Assembly: GCA_023461075.1 (NCBI GenBank)
Contig: JAEWNY010000091.1
Span: 1 to 24,499, forward strand
DNA from: Pseudomonadota bacterium
GTDB lineage: Bacteria; Pseudomonadota; Gammaproteobacteria; Xanthomonadales; Xanthomonadaceae
Direction: 5' to 3'
Length of the DNA stretch: 24,499 bases
The notes under the pieces were generated by a model. The model was not told the DNA's origin, made no database searches, and was given only the letters and a program-made list of their open reading frames with translations. Positions 23,901 to 24,499 of this stretch are shown piece by piece. Positions within the stretch are counted from its first letter, which is position 1, and every line of letters begins with the position of its first letter. The translations under genes and the position numbers were made by a program.

Positions 23901-24499
23901 GCGGATGCGCGGCACGGTGAGTGAGGTTTCGGCCACATTGGTGGCGAGCACGATGCGCCGCTGGCTGCCGGGCTGGAACACCTTGTCCTGGTCGCGCGCC
24001 GACAGCCGCGCATACAACGGGACGACCTCGGTATGGCGATATTTGCGGCGCTCCAGCGCCAGGTGCGCGTCGCGGATCTCGCGCTCGCCGGGCAGGAACA
24101 CCAGCGTGTCGCCCAGCGGGTTCTCGCGGGTGATCTCGTCGCAGGCGGCCACGATGCCGTCGAGCACGGTGCGCTCGCCATCGTCGTCACCCTCGCCTTC
24201 GAGCGGGCGGTAGCGATGCTCGACCGGAAAGGTGCGGCCTTCGACTTCCACCACCGGCGCACCGCCGAAATGCGCGGCGAAACGCGCGGTGTCGATGGTG
24301 GCGGAGGTGACGACCAGTTTCAGGTCCGGGCGTTTCGGCAGCAGCTGCCTGAGATAGCCGAGCAGGAAGTCGATGTTGAGGCTGCGCTCGTGCGCTTCGT
24401 CGATGATGAGCGTGTCGTATTTCGACAGCCAGCGGTCGGACTGCATCTCGGCCAGCAGGATGCCGTCGGTCATGAACTTGACCGCGGTCTGCTCGCCCA
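20958..24499 (-). CDS. hrpA: ATP-dependent RNA helicase HrpA (N terminus beyond the right edge)
   Basis: The frame is open from the right edge (GEQTAVKFMTDGILLAE...) to the stop at 20958, about 1180 residues of a DEAH-box helicase that normally has around 1300. The Walker A part is outside the window. Seen from the edge inwards: IIDEAHERSLNIDFLLGYL (Walker B/DEAH), VVTSATID (motif III), LVFLPGEREIRDAH, TNVAETSLTVPRIRYVVDPG (motif V), QASANQRAGRCGR (motif VI), a helicase-associated region, an OB-like part, and the long DUF3418-type C terminus with ALIKSLPKILRRNFVPAPDFA and ELEELRVATFAQELG. Around 23018-23172 there is an insert of about 50 low-complexity residues (SSS-, GRGRRRRPRKPG-rich). In E. 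coli HrpA acts on RNA and ribosomes (rescue of stalled or collided ribosomes); that role is assumed here. Confidence 0.96.
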   Translation of the reverse strand, partial: GEQTAVKFMTDGILLAEMQSDRWLSKYDTLIIDEAHERSLNIDFLLGYLRQLLPKRPDLKLVVTSATIDTARFAAHFGGAPVVEVEGRTFPVEHRYRPLEGEGDDDGERTVLDGIVAACDEITRENPLGDTLVFLPGEREIRDAHLALERRKYRHTEVVPLYARLSARDQDKVFQPGSQRRIVLATNVAETSLTVPRIRYVVDPGQARVKRYSPRLKLDRLHIEDISQASANQRAGRCGRIADGVCIRLYSEADFAARDAFTDPEIRRSALAGVILRMLSIGLGDIEQFPFLEAPDPRAVADGWQQLAELGAIDAQRKLTAIGRQMAKLPVDVKLSRMLIAAEKHGVLHEMLAIASFLGIQDPRERPADARAAADAAHAEFADPKSEFIGIWKLWEAFRIAHEDLSQSQLRKWAEKRYLGFLRLREWRELHRQLKLQCEALGWSSSRRETPSSSIETGRGRRRRPRKPGQGDDGSAIVQAEPAAGANEGAQHVDYARLHRALIAGLPTQLGHLGDRNVYEGPRGRRFQLFPGSMLAKKPPPWLLSATLLDTEKVWAITNAAVDPEWAIAELPHLLARRHHDPHWSRSQGRVIGSEQISLFGLVLAPKKPVHYGALYPEESRVIFVRDALVSGEINSRSSFLPRNLQVLAQAREQEAKLRRAGLVVDEEWQAQWYLDRLPPHIHNAQALDAWFRGLSKPEQAALEWTRDDLLVADETDAARFPPIIALGDARLAVRYRFEPGAVDDGMTVVVPLHLLNALDAARLSWLAPGFVQDKAAALIKSLPKILRRNFVPAPDFARAFAEAHREPEADDMVATLARFLRKLSGVDVAATDFDEAGIEPHLRMNLQLQDETGKHVLASSRDLDELLRRFGGRAQQAFAGRAARDLAQSGLQHFPEQGVPAQVAGDGGIPAYPALQDDGESVSLQVHAQREVAEQLHAEGVRRLLRIASVERFRQARRQLPVQPKIGLLYAAIDKPPGKADAFRKPVARDADRLREDLVEGAFAALSADALEQVRDADAFAARIDALGKALFGEAMQRLQQAEAILAGVAEVRAQLESRLMGWASGNLDDMRAHLDTLTAPGFLRDTPAALLAEYPRYLKALSLRAERAQRDPHKDQARMLELKPFVDALAAADPHDPEARELRRELEELRVATFAQELGAKGGVSAKKLAARIARLR

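Overview
The window is GC-rich chromosomal DNA from a gammaproteobacterium, most likely of the order Lysobacterales/Xanthomonadales (Xanthomonas/Lysobacter/Luteimonas-like). The basis is the gene content: a complete pilGHIJ head of a Pil-Chp twitching-motility operon running into a large ChpA kinase, a gshB-tonB pair beside pilG, a PBP1b with a UB2H-type region, a RelA with a degenerate hydrolase domain, and an HrpA of the long proteobacterial type. The genus is inference. There are no rRNA or tRNA genes, insertion sequences, CRISPR arrays or prophage genes. Genes cover nearly everything and no gene-free stretch exceeds about 200 bases.

Left part (1-6750, minus strand): pilG-pilH-pilI-pilJ-chpA, read right to left from a promoter just upstream of pilG. 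Together they encode the two response regulators, the CheW-like adaptor, the membrane receptor and the N-terminal ~1066 residues of the histidine kinase that control type IV pilus extension and retraction. chpA runs off the left edge inside an array of 18 contiguous 15-bp repeats, which encode an 18-fold pentapeptide repeat (I/V)EAER. This is the most unusual structure in the window.

Middle (6860-14691): gshB and tonB (plus strand, overlapping by 4 bp) face a minus-strand series mrcB, a DinG/YoaA-type iron-sulfur helicase, tsaB and a short signal peptidase I. These cover glutathione synthesis, outer-membrane energy transduction, peptidoglycan synthesis, DNA repair, tRNA t6A modification and protein secretion.

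Right part (14770-19794, minus strand): relA, followed closely by an atypical SDR/epimerase-like gene and two family-2 glycosyltransferases with overlapping or nearly overlapping ends. They form a likely transcription unit linking the (p)ppGpp synthetase gene to a small surface-glycan module. Divergent from relA are two plus-strand genes for secreted, mutually similar small proteins of unknown function (19847-20957). The second has a good Pho-box-like pair of direct repeats at the proper distance from a -10 element. Its stop codon abuts, with no base between, the stop codon of hrpA, which comes from the right edge and lacks its N terminus here.

Most of this is conserved housekeeping and motility DNA. 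The points most worth following are the ChpA pentapeptide array, the candidate Pho-regulated secreted paralogue, the second-type signal peptidase, and the SDR/glycosyltransferase module behind relA.
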